A DNA stretch of 64,000 nt from NCBI GenBank assembly GCA_036785705.1, contig JAWUZG010000015.1, forward strand, positions 496,001 to 560,000, in the 5' to 3' direction. The notes below the pieces were generated by a model. That model was not told the DNA's origin, made no database searches, and worked only from the letters and a program-made list of their open reading frames with translations. Below, in pieces: positions 50,724 to 62,533 of this stretch (the first letter of the stretch is position 1; the number at the start of each line of letters is the position of its first letter). The DNA is from Acanthornis magna. Its lineage: Eukaryota > Chordata > Aves > Passeriformes > Acanthizidae. The translations under genes were made by a program, and so were the position numbers.

Positions 50724-50961
50724 CCTGTCCCAAACCCAGCCACATCCCAAGGCAGAGAGGAGAGCTGTGCTGCTGAGGACACTCTCCCCTCCATGGACCC
50801 ACAGTTTCCCAACACCCTGTCCCTCTGGTGGGTCTGAAGCCTTCTGCCCAGTCTGGAGCACGGTGCAGATCAGTGCGCCTAAAGCTCGTCTGAGGCGAGT
50901 GAGGTGTGGGGCAGGAGAGCTGAAGACCCCCCAGACGGCAAACACAGACCCTTATTCCATC

Positions 50962-50967
50962 AATAAA
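50962..50967 (+). terminator. poly(A) signal, FSIP2-like arm 1
   Basis: AATAAA in catcaataaagggtttact, 239 bp after the stop. The arm 2 copy keeps the same signal and spacing. Confidence 0.75.
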
Positions 50968-51040
50968 GGGTTTACTCCTAAGACCTTGCTTGTGTTTCCT
51001 CCAAGGCAGGCCAAACTGCGTCCACGTATTTTCCCTGTCC

Positions 51041-51600
51041 CATCAAATCTCCCCCCACCCCATGTCCTCCCAGAACCCTGCAGGACACCCCAGGACCCCC
51101 CCAGAGCATCCCAGAACCCCTGCAAGACTCCCCCTTCCTGTCAGTGGAGGGCTGGTGCCCCCCTGAGCCCCCCAAGACACTGCCAGGACCCTCTATACTC
51201 CTCTATCTCCTGCCCAGGACTCTTTACCACCCACATGCTTCCCATATATCCCCTCCCAGCCCATCCAGGACTCCCTGAGACATGCAAGCAGTCCTCAGGA
51301 CCCTGTACTTCCCATACCCCCCCCCCATCTCCCCTCCAGGCCACCCTCACGACTCTGTACCCCCCATATCCCCCCCATTTCTCCACTGATATCCCCCCTC
51401 AGGACCTCCCAGAATGCCGTACCCCCTCATATTCCCCCCATATCTCCCCCCTATATCCCCTACCAGCCCCCTCCAGGACCCCCTCAGCCCCCTCCAGATA
51501 CTCCCAGACCCCCCTAGCCCTGCCCCAGGACGCCCCCAGGACCACTTGTACCTGACAGTGGAGGGCCAGTGTCCCCAGTAGATAAGGAAGGTGCGGGAGG
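51041..51600. repeat. C-rich low-complexity tract just inside the palindrome arm
   Basis: Degenerate repeats built on ccccaggaccccc, ccccagaacccc and cccatatccccc, including runs of eight or nine C near 51320. The Pro/Thr-rich open frame across it is compositional. It begins within about 20 bp of the end of arm homology. 51600-51850 is GC-rich (gtggccggcggtgggcag) and unassigned. Confidence 0.75.
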
Positions 51601-51849
51601 GGGGTGAAAGACGATGGAGTGGCCGGCGGTGGGCAGGGGGGTTCCGCCCACCCCCAAGGGCCCCCCCCGCAGAGCGAACCGGAACAGCTTCGAGGAGAAA
51701 ACATCCTCGGACGTGCCGCCATTCCCTTTGACTGCAGGTGGTGCTGCTGGGCCACGTCCCTGACCTCTGTGTCGGGTTTTGGGGTCGCTACCCAAGGTAA
51801 CCTCACCCTGTCTCTGAATGGTGAATGGACCTTACTGAATAAACACAGC

Positions 51850-52706
51850 AAGAACATAAAAAAGTATATGATATCTTTAGCTTTTAGGGGAAATTTAAAC
51901 CTTCAAAAGCTGTTGGGGTAGGCCGAAACAAGTGGGTGAAGGGTTAGGAGAAAACTCCCCCCATGTTGCTTTATCACAATAGGTACCATTAGTAAGGAAA
52001 CCCCAAAGACATGAACTTAGTCCGTGACAATTATATAGCCATGTGCCCACATTCCAGAAGAAGTTTACAAGCATTGAATTCCTCACCTCCTCACATTGCT
52101 GATGCATTCTACAAATTGGATAACAGCCACAATGGCCTTAGTCATAAGACCCGTTTTAGATAGGGAGCTGCACATTGGAAAAACGTAGCCACTATCATGA
52201 GCCAACCAAACCAGGGTAGGCTAGACCACATGGTGCCACCTAACGAGGTTCCTATATCCAGTACATAATGACCATGGGATATCTCCATCACCATGAGCCA
52301 TCCCCCAAGACAATGTGAAAGTAACCCTCTGAAAGCCCAGAACAAAGGGTCTGTCACATTGAAAGATACTCCAACAATGATCCTGAATCCATCCTGGTAT
52401 GGATAAGACAAGGATGTCTCTGTTTTAGAACCCTCTGTGACAACAGTAGATAAAACCCATCCAGCTTGCCAACCACTCAAAAACAGGTTTTTGTAACTTT
52501 ACTAACATGGCAGGATGTGATTCCAACTATTACGTACCAGAAACTGTGTTACAGAACCTACACGTCAACTTTCCTCCAACGCCAATTGGAATGGACATTA
52601 TCGTGGTCAAAAAACCGTTGGAACAATTGCAGTGTATGTAAGAGTATGGTACCTAATCCAGCAATCGAGAAAATGAACTCATCCAGAAATACAAAGGTTG
52701 AAGGAC
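51850..52706 (+). pseudogene. probable retroviral env-like remnant, decayed
   Basis: Broken plus-strand frames with Trp-, Asn- and Cys-rich text (for example WNNCSVCKSM at about 52620) lie directly left of a candidate LTR. The minus-strand frames (52142-52480, 52558-53001) are hydrophobic but fit no family. The assignment rests mainly on position next to the LTR. Confidence 0.3.
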
Positions 52707-53328
52707 TGTTGGGGAGGATGAAATAGGAAAGTCTTATAAATATTATTACCTGGCAAAAGATGCTGAGAATATAGAAACTATAAGCTAGATTAAAATGAAG
52801 ACAAGCTTTGAGATACCAAACCCCAGTTACTAAATAACAGGAAAACAATGGTATGGCCAACTGAAGGTAATCCATGCCTTGATTAGACAATAGCCTCTGC
52901 TTGCTGGCAGGTCCAAAGGGCAGAGCAGACCCTACCAACTTAGCATAAGGTCCAAAAAACAGTTTTAAGGGTTTGAAATATAACGCCATATGGTAATACA
53001 ATGACTCTCATAGGCTGTATGTAAATGCTATAGAATTTGTATCTTGTTCTAGATTGGCTAGTGAAAATTAGAATATTCAGCACAGAACATGATTTATTGT
53101 ATTGCAAGTGAGAACCACAGTTCTTTTTTCTGTATTCTGTATCCTGTATCCTGTACTTCTCTCTCTCTCTTACCTCTCTGACCTGCTTTGAGCTGCGTCT
53201 TGCAGCTCCTGGCAGGTCTCTTACCCCCACGCGCTTTATTACAATAAACCTCATGCTCTAAGACCAAAATCTAGAAGTCTCTCGTCTCCGTCCTGGCCGT
53301 CTGAACCGCACCTCCACCTCAGACGGCA
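52707..53328 (+). mobile_element. candidate LTR, 622 bp, plus orientation
   Basis: TGTTGGGGAGGATG at the left and CTCAGACGGCA at the right give TG...CA ends. ttattacaataaacctcatg near 53240 gives a poly(A) signal, and the following ctctaagaccaaaatctaga looks like R-U5. A pyrimidine-rich tract of ctctctctct precedes it. No target duplication was identified. Confidence 0.45.
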
Positions 53329-55075
53329 ATCCTGGAGAGCCAAATCCTACAAAGGACAGAAAAGCAAAGTGTTTGTTTTGCCAGAACCAGATGCTGTATT
53401 TTATTTCATAGATATCACTAAGTTTTAACATTTTGATACAAGAACTAACACCTTTTAAGTTATATGAGTTAAGGTAAATCACAAAACATAGGAGACTGAT
53501 GTTTCTCAACACATTTGCCCATAGTCTTTACCTACACTGTGGACACTTCCATAGCAGGGAGGCAAGAGGTACCTGCATGAGCACTCCATGAGGCAAAGAT
53601 TGTCTGCATTCAGGGGGTGGGTGTAGCAGGATGCTCTGCTTGAGCTGGGCTACAGTAGCTGGAACTTTGTCTTATTTACAAATTATCAGGGATGGTCTGA
53701 GCAAGGAGGGTCTGCTGGTTTTAGTGCTGAAGGGTGCTGAGACCAAGTACCTGGAATTAGACCCGAAGTAGCACAGAATTAGACGGGTGCTTCCGGACCG
53801 AGGCTGGCATCAGCAGGGGCCTGCAGGCCCAGAGAGAAGGGAGCATCACGAATGTCAAGCAGAAGAAATGAAAGAGCTGATAATATCTTTTTCAGCAATA
53901 TTTTGCTGAGCAGGTATGACAATACCTGAACTAAAATCGTGTCTGACTGACAGTCAATCACTTTATACTGTAACAGACCAATCCCACATTTTTCATGGCA
54001 GGGATTTCTTGCCTACCTCCCTAAGGTGTGTGAAAATCCTTCTCCTGGGAGGGGACATCCCTCAAGGATACCCCTCGAGGCTGGGTGAAAGAGATTGCAC
54101 AGGGTCATTGGAATGAGCGAGTAACATCAATTTCTATTTGAAATGATAGCTCTGATATAACTGATTTAATAAGAAGGGCACTATATTAGCACTTCTATTG
54201 TGTAGCAAGTAATTCCAATTAAAGCCTTTTGTCCTTTTGTCCTTTCCCCTGTAAATGTGTTGAGCCTGTAATTAGTGGGAGTCCCTGCACTAGCCAAAGG
54301 TGCCAACCTCCGACTGACACAGGTGGCCTGTACACTCAAAAACCTCTGAGTGCCACCCCTACTTGAATTGCATTACTCCAGGAAGGACAACATTTGAATT
54401 GGGAAGCAGTCTTGGAAAATAGAACAGCTGGAGATTGTTCCAGGTCAGCCACAGGGTGTGGGGGGGGAAGATTTGGATGAACTTCATTGTTTCAGTCTTA
54501 CAGATAACAATAGACCAATAGAAGCCAAATTTTGAAACTTCAAAGCTTCAGTAAAAATATAATAAAAACAGTGCCTGAAAGGGATAGACTGGTGGAACTG
54601 CTTGTCAAATCTATTTCCTTCTATTACCTCAATATTGAAACAACTTATGAGTTTGGCATTCAAGAAACTCAGATTTTTACTTATTGTAGAGATCACAATG
54701 TTACTCAAGATTGAGTCTTACTCAAGTATAGCCAACAGGTCTTGCTTGAATTAATGGACACAAATATGATTCCACTCAGATTTAAATTGTGTAGAGCATG
54801 TTGTGTACAAAGTAACTCCAGTCTAAAGGTGACTTTGAAGACATGAGCAGGAGAACTTGACCAACAGCATCCTGCCTGTATAAGTGAGTCTGTTCTTAGA
54901 ACTGTGAGAGGTAAAACAATGTTTTGCTTCAACCATTGTTTCAGCCATAAGAATGTACACTTATGTCACATAGGCAAAGATGTAGCTAGCACGGGGCTAA
55001 GCCTTATGAGCATGGGGCAGGAGGAAAAGGGGATTGAACCCAATGCTTGGGAGAGAAAGTGGAGAGGAAAGGTGG
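53329..55075. other. palindrome spacer, no feature recognised
   Basis: AT-rich to mixed sequence with only short frames on both strands. I see no RNA gene, known repeat or coding signal. Confidence 0.5.
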
Positions 55076-55317
55076 TGTTGGTTTGAGCACAGCAGGCAGT
55101 TGGAAAGAATGTGAATTATTGAGTACCCAGCTAATGGGAAGGGGGACAGGGATCCCCCACAGGCCAAGGAAGGGCATAAAAGTGTGTGCATTTTAGGGGT
55201 AGATGTGCCTCCTCAGTGAGACTCATCTGACTCAGCTGACTCGTTTCCATTAATAAACAGTTTTGCTTCAATGACTTGTCCTCCTTCAGTTTTATCAGTG
55301 AGTGTGTATTTCTCACA
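55076..55317 (+). mobile_element. candidate short solo LTR, 242 bp
   Basis: Starts TGTTGGTTTGAGCACAGC and ends GTGTATTTCTCACA. A TATA-like gggcataaaagtgtg lies near 55165 and a poly(A) signal attaataaacag near 55250, in the order expected of U3-R-U5. No target duplication is visible. Confidence 0.45.
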
Positions 55318-55504
55318 GAATAAAACATATCAAATTGCCTGAAAGCAACAAAGTTGCAACAAAACTGTGCAAACTTAGCAAGTGAGTATTTCTTGTGCCT
55401 GATTCCACTTGCTTGGCAGCACCTTCCCTGTAACACCTTCAGGGCAGGGTCAGCAGCCACACACCGGCCTCACATTCCCACAGCTCCCCAGGCTGCGATG
55501 AGGG

Positions 55505-55880
55505 ACTGATGATACCATTGATGGGTGGTATCCCAGGATGGGATCAGAATCCAGGATGGGTCAGGCTGGAAAAGGCCAGAGAGGCTCACCTGGTCCAACC
55601 TCGCTGCTCAACAGGGGTCATTTTGGAGCACGTGGCACAGGACTGTGTCCCACAGTTCTGGAATATCTCCAGTGAGGGAGACTCCATGCCTTCTCTGGGC
55701 AATCTGTTCCCATGCTCGGACTCCACACAGGAAAGAATTTCTTCCTCACGTTCAGGTGGAACTTCCTGGCCATGGGTTTCTGCCCGTTGCCTCCTGTCCC
55801 ATTGCCGGGCACCGCCGAGCAGAGCCTGGCGCCAGCCTCTTGGCACCTCCTCTTTAGATATTCACACACACTGATGAGGT
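55505..55880 (-). mobile_element. CR1 LINE fragment, antisense
   Basis: Antisense CR1 text: ggaaaaggccagagaggctc, acctggtccaacctcgctgc, gaaagaatttcttcctcacg, gggcaccgccgagcagagcc, cacctcctctttagatattc. The element is truncated near 55880. Confidence 0.7.
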
Positions 55881-56215
55881 AAATGCGGGACACGCGTGCC
55901 TGAGGGACCCCAGGCTCAGCCAGAGCCGAGGCGAGGCAGCCTCGGCAGGAGCGGGGCCTGTGCGAGGCCCTGCCCAGCCCCGTGGGGAGCAGCTCCCGCA
56001 GAGGCAGCTCGGGCCCTCCGCTCCGGGGCTGCGGCAGGGCCGGGGCTGCTGCGGCTCCCCTCGGGGCCGTCGCCCGCAGCCTGAGGCGGGAGATGGAGCC
56101 CTGCCGGGCGCAGGGCGGGGCTGCCGGGCGGGCTCCGAGCCCTTCCCGCGGGGCAGGCCCGGCCCGAGCGGCGGGGGAAGCGGCGGGAGCCGCTGCCTTC
56201 CTTAGGCTCCGGCTG
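55881..56215. other. GC- and CpG-rich island in the palindrome spacer
   Basis: Very GC-rich, with many CpG (cgaggcgaggcagcctcgg, gggccgtcgcccgcagcctg, gcggcgggagccgctgcc). It lies between a CR1 fragment and an LTR. It could be a promoter island, the 5' part of a LINE or an LTR U3. No initiator exon with good sites was found. Confidence 0.4.
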
Positions 56216-56780
56216 TGAGGCGCGGATAGACTCCACAACTCGAAAGTTGTAAAGTAGGTATGTTTATTCACCGCCGGGCGCATCGGGCATCGCTCCTCCA
56301 CAGTCATGCACATCGTCAGCGGTACTCCGCTTGTTTATATTGGGTTACAAATTACATATTCATTAAGCTGTCTAACATATTCATAAGTTGCCTGTACATA
56401 TTCATAGCCTATCCCGAAATTATTTGCATAGTCCTTGGTCATCAATGTGTAAGCTTTGCGTCTGCGCAGTGCCTTCAGGTGGTCGAGGGCCAGAGTCTCA
56501 GAGATGAAGGCCAAAGTCTTCATCAGCCTTGCATTTCTCACCTTTGCTGTCGATGCATGCTCACTGGATTCCTGGCCTTCGCCCAAGCCTCACAGCAGGT
56601 TTCAGCTGCTTTCAGGGGTCGAGAGCAAGAACTCAATTGCTTCCTTTTATCAGTAGCCTGTATCCTTATTCTCTGTTTGCTAAGCATTGAGCAAGCAATC
56701 AAGTGAGCAATGCAAGCTTTTTACACAAAGCCCTTAACCCTTGATTTCCTTCTATCAGCTGTTCCTTATCTCATCACCTG
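56216..56780 (-). mobile_element. probable LTR, minus orientation
   Basis: TGTGAGGCGCGGATAGAC at the left edge. On the minus strand there is an AATAAA (plus-strand gtatgtttattcaccgcc) with a TATA-like aatataaacaag upstream, and AT-rich attcat repeats in U3. The right end is uncertain. 56781-57300 beyond it shows nothing I can name. Confidence 0.45.
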
Positions 56781-57301
56781 GGGAAAGGACAGGCCCTTGA
56801 CGGCAGCTGTGCCCTGGCATCCTGGCTTCCAGCCCGTTCAACCCCCCTGCGGTGGCACCGTCCCGCACTCTGTGCCAGAGCAGCCCTCGCTCAGACCATG
56901 AGGGTTGGCCGTTCCAATCCAGGACAGGGAGTGACAAAAAGGAGAAAACTCAGAACAGAATTTGTTCCCTGCCTCCCTCCTCTGGGCAGGCGAGACCCAA
57001 AGGCCACATGGCAGAGCAGTGCCCAGATGGAGATGCTGCTGTCCATCCCCAGCACAGCGACAGCGAGTGCTCGTGCAGAGCTTCTGGGGCAGCTCGGTCT
57101 GAGGAGAAAGTGATCTGCAAAAACGATCACAAAGCAAAGACATCATTGTCCTTCACACAAGGTGAAAGCCAGGCTGCCTCAAATGGGACCCGTCCCTCCA
57201 CTTGCCTGACAGTAAAGCTTGCTGTATGAGACAAAAATGCTGGCTACTCCTCGCCTCCCTAGCTCAGGCTCCCTGTGAAATTGGGTCGCACTGCGGCTGA
57301 G

Positions 57302-57637
57302 TGTCGTGGTTGAGACGGTCACAACAAGTAAAAAGTTCACCATAACAGCTTTTTGGTCAGAGAAAAGGAACTAACTCATTCTTTTACAAAGTCTCTTTTT
57401 ATACTATTTCTAACATTTATGTCACACATCCATTGGCTTTTAATTTACCACTTCACAATGTCATTGGTTACTCATAGTTAGAACAACATCTTGCAATAAC
57501 ACCACTTGCGAGTTTCTTATTACCATTGTTTATATGGATTCCTGCTTGTTTTGAGCTAGAGAGAAATAGTGTGAACTGGAACAAACAGGCCTTTCTCACG
57601 GCAAAGTAGTTCTCACTACATGCCTACAGTTCCCACA
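57302..57637 (-). mobile_element. solo LTR, 336 bp, same family as 14157-14492
   Basis: TGTCGTGGTTGAGACGG ... CTACAGTTCCCACA, the same length and landmarks as the copy at the CEP250 duplication junction (tttttatactattt, tgtcacacatcc, ttttgagctagagag). It ends about 20 bp before palindrome arm 2, so this family sits at two different duplication edges in the window. Confidence 0.7.
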
Positions 57638-57747
57638 GCTGAAGCTGTAGAAGGGAAGAGGATGGGACAGGTTACAGCATGGAAAATATGTGGACGCAGT
57701 TTGGCCTGTCTTGGAGGAACCACAAGCAAGGCCTTAGGAGTAAACCC

Positions 57748-57753
57748 TTTATT
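57748..57753 (-). terminator. poly(A) signal, FSIP2-like arm 2
   Basis: TTTATT on the plus strand, that is AATAAA on the minus strand, 240 bp past the stop at 57993, conserved with arm 1. Confidence 0.72.
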
Positions 57754-57992
57754 GATGGAATAAGGGTCTGTGTTTGCTGCTGGGGGGGTCTTCAACTCTC
57801 CTGCCACACACCTCACTCGCCTCAGATGAGCTTTGAGTGCACTGATCTGCGCTGTGCTCCAGACTGGGCAGAAGGCTTTGGATCTGTTGGAGGGATGGGC
57901 TGTCGGGACAACAGTGGGTCCACGGAGGGGAGAGTGTCCTCAGCAGCACAGCTCTCCTCTCCGCCTTGGGATGTGGCTGGGTTTGGGACAGG

Positions 57993-60435
57993 TCATTGAA
58001 AATTCTCTTCAGGGGGTGGTGCAGGCATACACTTACAAATCCCATATAATACAGAGTGAATGATCCGATTTGCCATGGTCCTTATATCCAAAGTGTTGCC
58101 TGCGGTTCCTGGATTCCCTTCTCCCACCAAACTCTCCATCACTGTTGCAGGATCCTCAGGCTCCATGGTTTTGGCATAGCCAGTCTGTTGTGCATGGAGC
58201 TGTGGTCCTAAGGCAGGCAGCTTTACTCCTGTACTTGCTTCCTGGCTCTGTTCTTTGGATGCTCCAGGGAATCCTGGCTGCATCTGTCTGTTGGAGAACT
58301 TACCCTTGGGAAGCTCCAGGATTTCGGCGTTCTTGCAGTGGGAGTCTCCTTCAAACTGAGAAGCTATCATCGATTTCAAGAGGCAGTGAACATTCTTAAC
58401 AACTTGTCTGGTGAGTTTGTCAAGGCAAGCATGTAAACGTGCTCTGTATGAGGAGGCTGTTTCAGCTTCCTTGGATTTGTCTGCTCGGGTGGCTCCTCTA
58501 TCAACAGGCTGCTCCTTCTGCCTGGCTGCCCTCCCTGGCTCAGAAGTTTTGGACTCCAGACGATTGCCCAAGCTCTCCAAAACCGTTGCTATGAGCTCTT
58601 TGGCCACCATTTCCATTTTCTGATGGTGGTCTAGAGGGGTCTCTGCAGGCTCTGCTTTCACACGCCTGCTGAAAACACTTCCTCTGATCCTCCGGGCAGC
58701 GTTCCTTAAAAAATTGAGACGCTGATCCCGAGGAACCTTCAGCCTCGCAAACACTCTGTGTACAATGGTTGCAACAATATCTTGGAGTTTCTGGGCTTCT
58801 GCTGCAGTCAGCTGCTCAAAGATGTGATCAGCAGTGCTGTTTGGTTTCCACTGGGTGTCAGTGCCCAGCTTAGCTCTGGAGTAGGTTTGGCCCTCGTCCA
58901 AAGCTATTTTCACTCTTCTTGATCTCTGCGATTTCAAGGGGATCCCTTTGCTTTCCTGTGGAGATAGGCAAGAAGGTTTCTGACGCTGCAGCCGCCGCTC
59001 TGCCTGGCAGGAAGTGTCGGTGGTTCCTGGCAGTTTGGGGCCATCTTTTAATTTGGCCCAGGATGGCAGAAGCCCTTCCTGAAAGGTGACACCAGGTTGT
59101 GGCTCATGTTGCCTGGACAAGCACTCAGCCCCTGCATGCTGAGGCTTCCCGCGGGCCCAGGCCAGGACTCTGCTTCAGCCAGGCCACGAGGGCAGGAGAG
59201 AAGGGCTTTTCTCAGGACTGCATGTGCCTGCACATGGCCCTGCTGCCCGTGCCCAGCCCAGTGCCCTGCACCGGCTCAGCTCCCAGCCATGGAGTCTTTT
59301 CCCTGCCACAGCACCCAGCCCAGCCCAGCCCAGCAGCACAGCACAGCACAGCACAGCACAGCACAGCACAGCCCTCCTCTCTTCTGCACTGACCGTGTCC
59401 CCAGCAAGGAACAGCCTGTCCCCGGCCCTGGGCACCACTGTCCCATTCCCCTGAACACACTGCTTTGCCTACCCCTTGCTGCCGCAAGATCTGCTCTGAC
59501 TGCCGCTTGAGCCTGCTCAGGTACATCCTGTACTCGTTGAACTCCTTCAGAGTGCAAATCACCTATGGAGGGACGAGGACAGAATCCCCAAAGCACTGTC
59601 AGTGCAGATGGCCTTCCCCGAAACAGCCCAACCCCAGCGGGAGGGGAGCTTCCCCCAGCCCTCCCCCCTACCCCCGGTGTCAGGGCCCCTGATGTCCCCC
59701 CAGCCAGGGCTGAACCAGGCAGCAATGGGCAGCCTGAGAAGGGCAGGACTGGGACTTGCCAGGGGGATGTTGGTGCTACTTCTGCTCCCAGGGACACCAG
59801 CGCACAGCCCTGCCCTCCAGCAGCAGCAGGTGGCTGCACCAAGGGCTATGGGAGCCCTGCTTGAAGAGGGCTGTTCTTGATCAGCCCAACACCAAACCTA
59901 CCTTGTTGTCACTGGCGACGAAGCCCCCCCGTCTCTTCAGCAAGCGCAGGACATCCTTGCGCCTGTGGTAGTCCCGAAGGTGGGGGTCATGCAGGCAGTT
60001 GTATTCCAGGTTGAAATTGTGCAAGTAGGGATCATACAGGTTGAAAGTAAGACACGGCCCTTGAAGCTGTAAGAGTGTTTTAGGAGCATGAAGGAGGCAG
60101 TAGAGAGCAGCAAAGAGGTGTCATACAGCTCTAGTGAAATGTGTCAGAAACCAGTAAGGAGATTGACAAGTGCTTCTTCCCTGTGTTCCAGGGAGCATGG
60201 AGCTTCCCTCTGCTGCCCATCCCTGCCTGACTGAAGGGCTGCAGCTCCTGCTGTAGAGCATGTGGCCACAAGAACTTCTGTGCATGATGGGGGCCCCATG
60301 AAAGAGGAGAGCTTTTCTACCCTCTTTTACTTCCTTTACCTTTTCTCCCAGCTTTCCCCTGCAGAAGACAGGCTTGGATTTGGGCTTCACATAGATCTTG
60401 ACTCCAAGTGGGAGGTCCAGCAGGTCAGAATCCAT
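57993..60435 (-). CDS. FSIP2-like: FSIP2-like gene, arm 2 copy, 478 aa
   Basis: Exons read down the minus strand: 60435-60340 (32 codons), 60066-59902 (55), 59562-59473 (30), 59078-57993 (361 plus stop), all phase 0 with consensus sites. It differs from arm 1 in three telling ways. The second exon has a distinct stretch (CLTFNLYDPYLHNFNLEY) that looks closer to the family form, as I recall it, than arm 1's CLSFTLEDPYSRHLSLEY. A run of seven G instead of four adds one Gly in frame. Near the C-terminus it keeps about 14 residues (TVMESLVGEGNPGTAGN) missing from arm 1. All differences keep the frame, as expected for a used gene, though recent copying would also explain it. Role and caveats are as for arm 1. 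Confidence 0.82.
59335..59369. repeat. (AGCAC)7 microsatellite in intron 3, arm 2
   Basis: Seven units, against eleven in arm 1. This is a quick marker of independent change between the arms. Confidence 0.92.
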
Positions 60436-61587
60436 CAGCCTGGTGGTTCAGTCTCCCAGGTGTGGTGTTGTGGGACTGAGCTGGGAAGACACGGACACTC
60501 AGGCAGTAGCTCAAGAAGCCTCCTGCATGGCAGGTGCAGGAGAGCACAGGTCCTGAGGCCTTAGAGCAGCCGTCCCAAGCCCCAGGCCTCCCTGGCTGAG
60601 CCCTCTCTATCAGCCCACTGCTCTCCTTCCCCCTAATTCTCAGTGCACTCAGCAGTGCCTCTGCCTTTTGGCAGGACACCAGCAGTGAGATGATTCTCCA
60701 CAGCTTCTTCCAAGAGTTCTCGTGGTGCTGTGATCCTGAGCAGTGCTCTGCAGCTCCTTCCAAGAGCTCTCGTGGTGCTGTGATCCTGCACTGTCTCCTC
60801 GTGCTCCAGAGATCTCCCAGTGATGGGGCATTGTTACATCTTGGTGATGTCACACCACCGCTTTGTCACATCACTGCTTTGTCACATCACTGCTTTGTCA
60901 CATCACCTGACTGACATTGCGCCACATGGAAACTGCCCACCACACCTGGAGGGAGGGGGGCCCACCTGGAGGCCCCTTTGGACAGGCCTGTGGGCCACCT
61001 GCTCCGTGTGACCCTGCTGTGAGAGCTCCTGTCCACAGGCCACTTCCCCCTCCTGTTTTGTCATTCTGTGAGGCAAAGTGTCCTTGACAGCAGGAAGAAA
61101 TGCAAGGAATTGCCACCCCAAAAATGCACAGTTTGGGCTCTGCTTTTCCCCCTTTACCTTTTTAGACCTTCTTCTCTGTCATGGCCAAGCAGCCACAACT
61201 CAGGGAATTGCAGCAAACTGAATATTTAGCCTATCCCTAGCAACAGCTAATTCCTGGGTTATGTCTTGAGGGACAGAAGAGAGGCACAGACTGAGGGAAA
61301 TCCTTCTCTTCCCCTTTCCTCAGGCTCTCCTTCAGCCCAGACACCTCTCTGCTGCCTCCCCAGTCTCCCCTGCCCTGGTTTCTGCTCTTCCTGTCTGCCC
61401 TCATTTCCTACCCCTTCTTAGCTGGATTTGGTGAGGTCCCTGGTGCCTGTTACTCCAGCCCATATGATTCATTGGGACAGCTTTTACACTGCAGATTCCT
61501 GCCAGCCTTGCTCATTGCACAAAGGCAAGAGACAGGCAGAGCAATCAGTTGGAGGTGCAGTGATTACCATGGGTCTCTTGGGAAACA

Positions 61588-62189
61588 ATGAGGGGCACAG
61601 GCCAGGGATTGTGTTCCTCTCCTCTCAAAGCAGTTTCTGGCACATGCTCCAGCTGCAGCTCTTCTCCAGCTTGGCAAGTGGAGGAGCATATTCGGCTGTG
61701 CCCCAGCCTTCCTGTGCCACATGTCCTGCTCAATCACAAGGGCCATGAGCCCTGCAGTGTGTTCACACAGACCTTGGGCTGCGCTCAGACAGCTCCGGCA
61801 GCTCCAGCATGCGGTCCCAGGGGGCTGAGTAGGAGGCCCTGTGTGCTGTTCCTTGGCAGCTGCAAAGCACAGGTGCTGAGGAATACACCTGGTGCAGGTA
61901 GCTTGGGGTGCAGCTGCAGTGCCAGCTCCAGGCTGAGCTGTGGCTGGCAGGAGCCCGAGGCAAGAGCCCATGACCCAAGCCCTGCTGCCCCTTGGCAGGA
62001 CAAAGGGCCTGGGGACCTGTGGCACAGGCAGGTCAGTGGACACTCAGACAGGGCAGATGCCAAGACTCCGGAGGAAGAGCTGAGGCTTTGGTGTGCTTGG
62101 ACTGTGAAGGTGTAAAATCCCAGGGGTTCAAGGTCCCTCCCTGGAGGCACCAGCTTGAGCTGTTTCTGTGTTCCTGCACTGTGAATAAA
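61588..62189 (+). CDS. candidate transcript head-to-head with FSIP2-like, arm 2
   Basis: A plus-strand frame at 61588-62115 (175 codons) ends ...LWCAWTVKV* with AATAAA at 62184-62189. The last half matches the arm 1 frame; the first part lies in the insertion specific to arm 2. No domain is recognised and the coding status is doubtful. Confidence 0.22.
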
Positions 62190-62533
62190 TTGTTCTGTGG
62201 AACACGTGTGAGACTCTGCTATGGGAAACCTGGTCTGACTGTGTGAGAGTGGGGAGTGCAGGGAGTCAGTGGGGGCACCCTTCGGCACACTTGAGCCGTG
62301 CACTGTGAAGGGGATTCAGTCCCAGCAGGAACAGTCTGGTGGTGTGAGTGTGACTGCCAAAATCCCTCCAGGATGTTCAGGCAGGGAAGTTTCCTTAACA
62401 ACAGGGCTGCCTGAGAGCTGGAGCAGAGCCCAGGCCATGCACCTGCTGGGCTCTGCCAGATCAGGAACAGCAGAGTGCCCTGGGCAGGCAGAAAAGGAAA
62501 AGGAATGAGTTAAACTCACACCTCCAAGAAGGT

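Larger units (their letters stand above)
46181..51040 (+). repeat. palindrome arm 1
   Basis: The inverted homologue of 57660-62547. Paired positions sum to about 108730 at the outer end (46215 with 62515) and 108716-108755 through the FSIP2-like coding part. Between 47019 and 47816 the sum falls to about 108150, because each arm carries its own insertion of about 0.6 kb. Similarity is high in introns as well as exons. Confidence 0.93.

Noticed and set aside
52142..53001. Hydrophobic minus-strand frames suggestive of a membrane protein
   Set aside because: They lie antisense to an AT-rich retroviral tail and LTR; hydrophobicity reflects composition.
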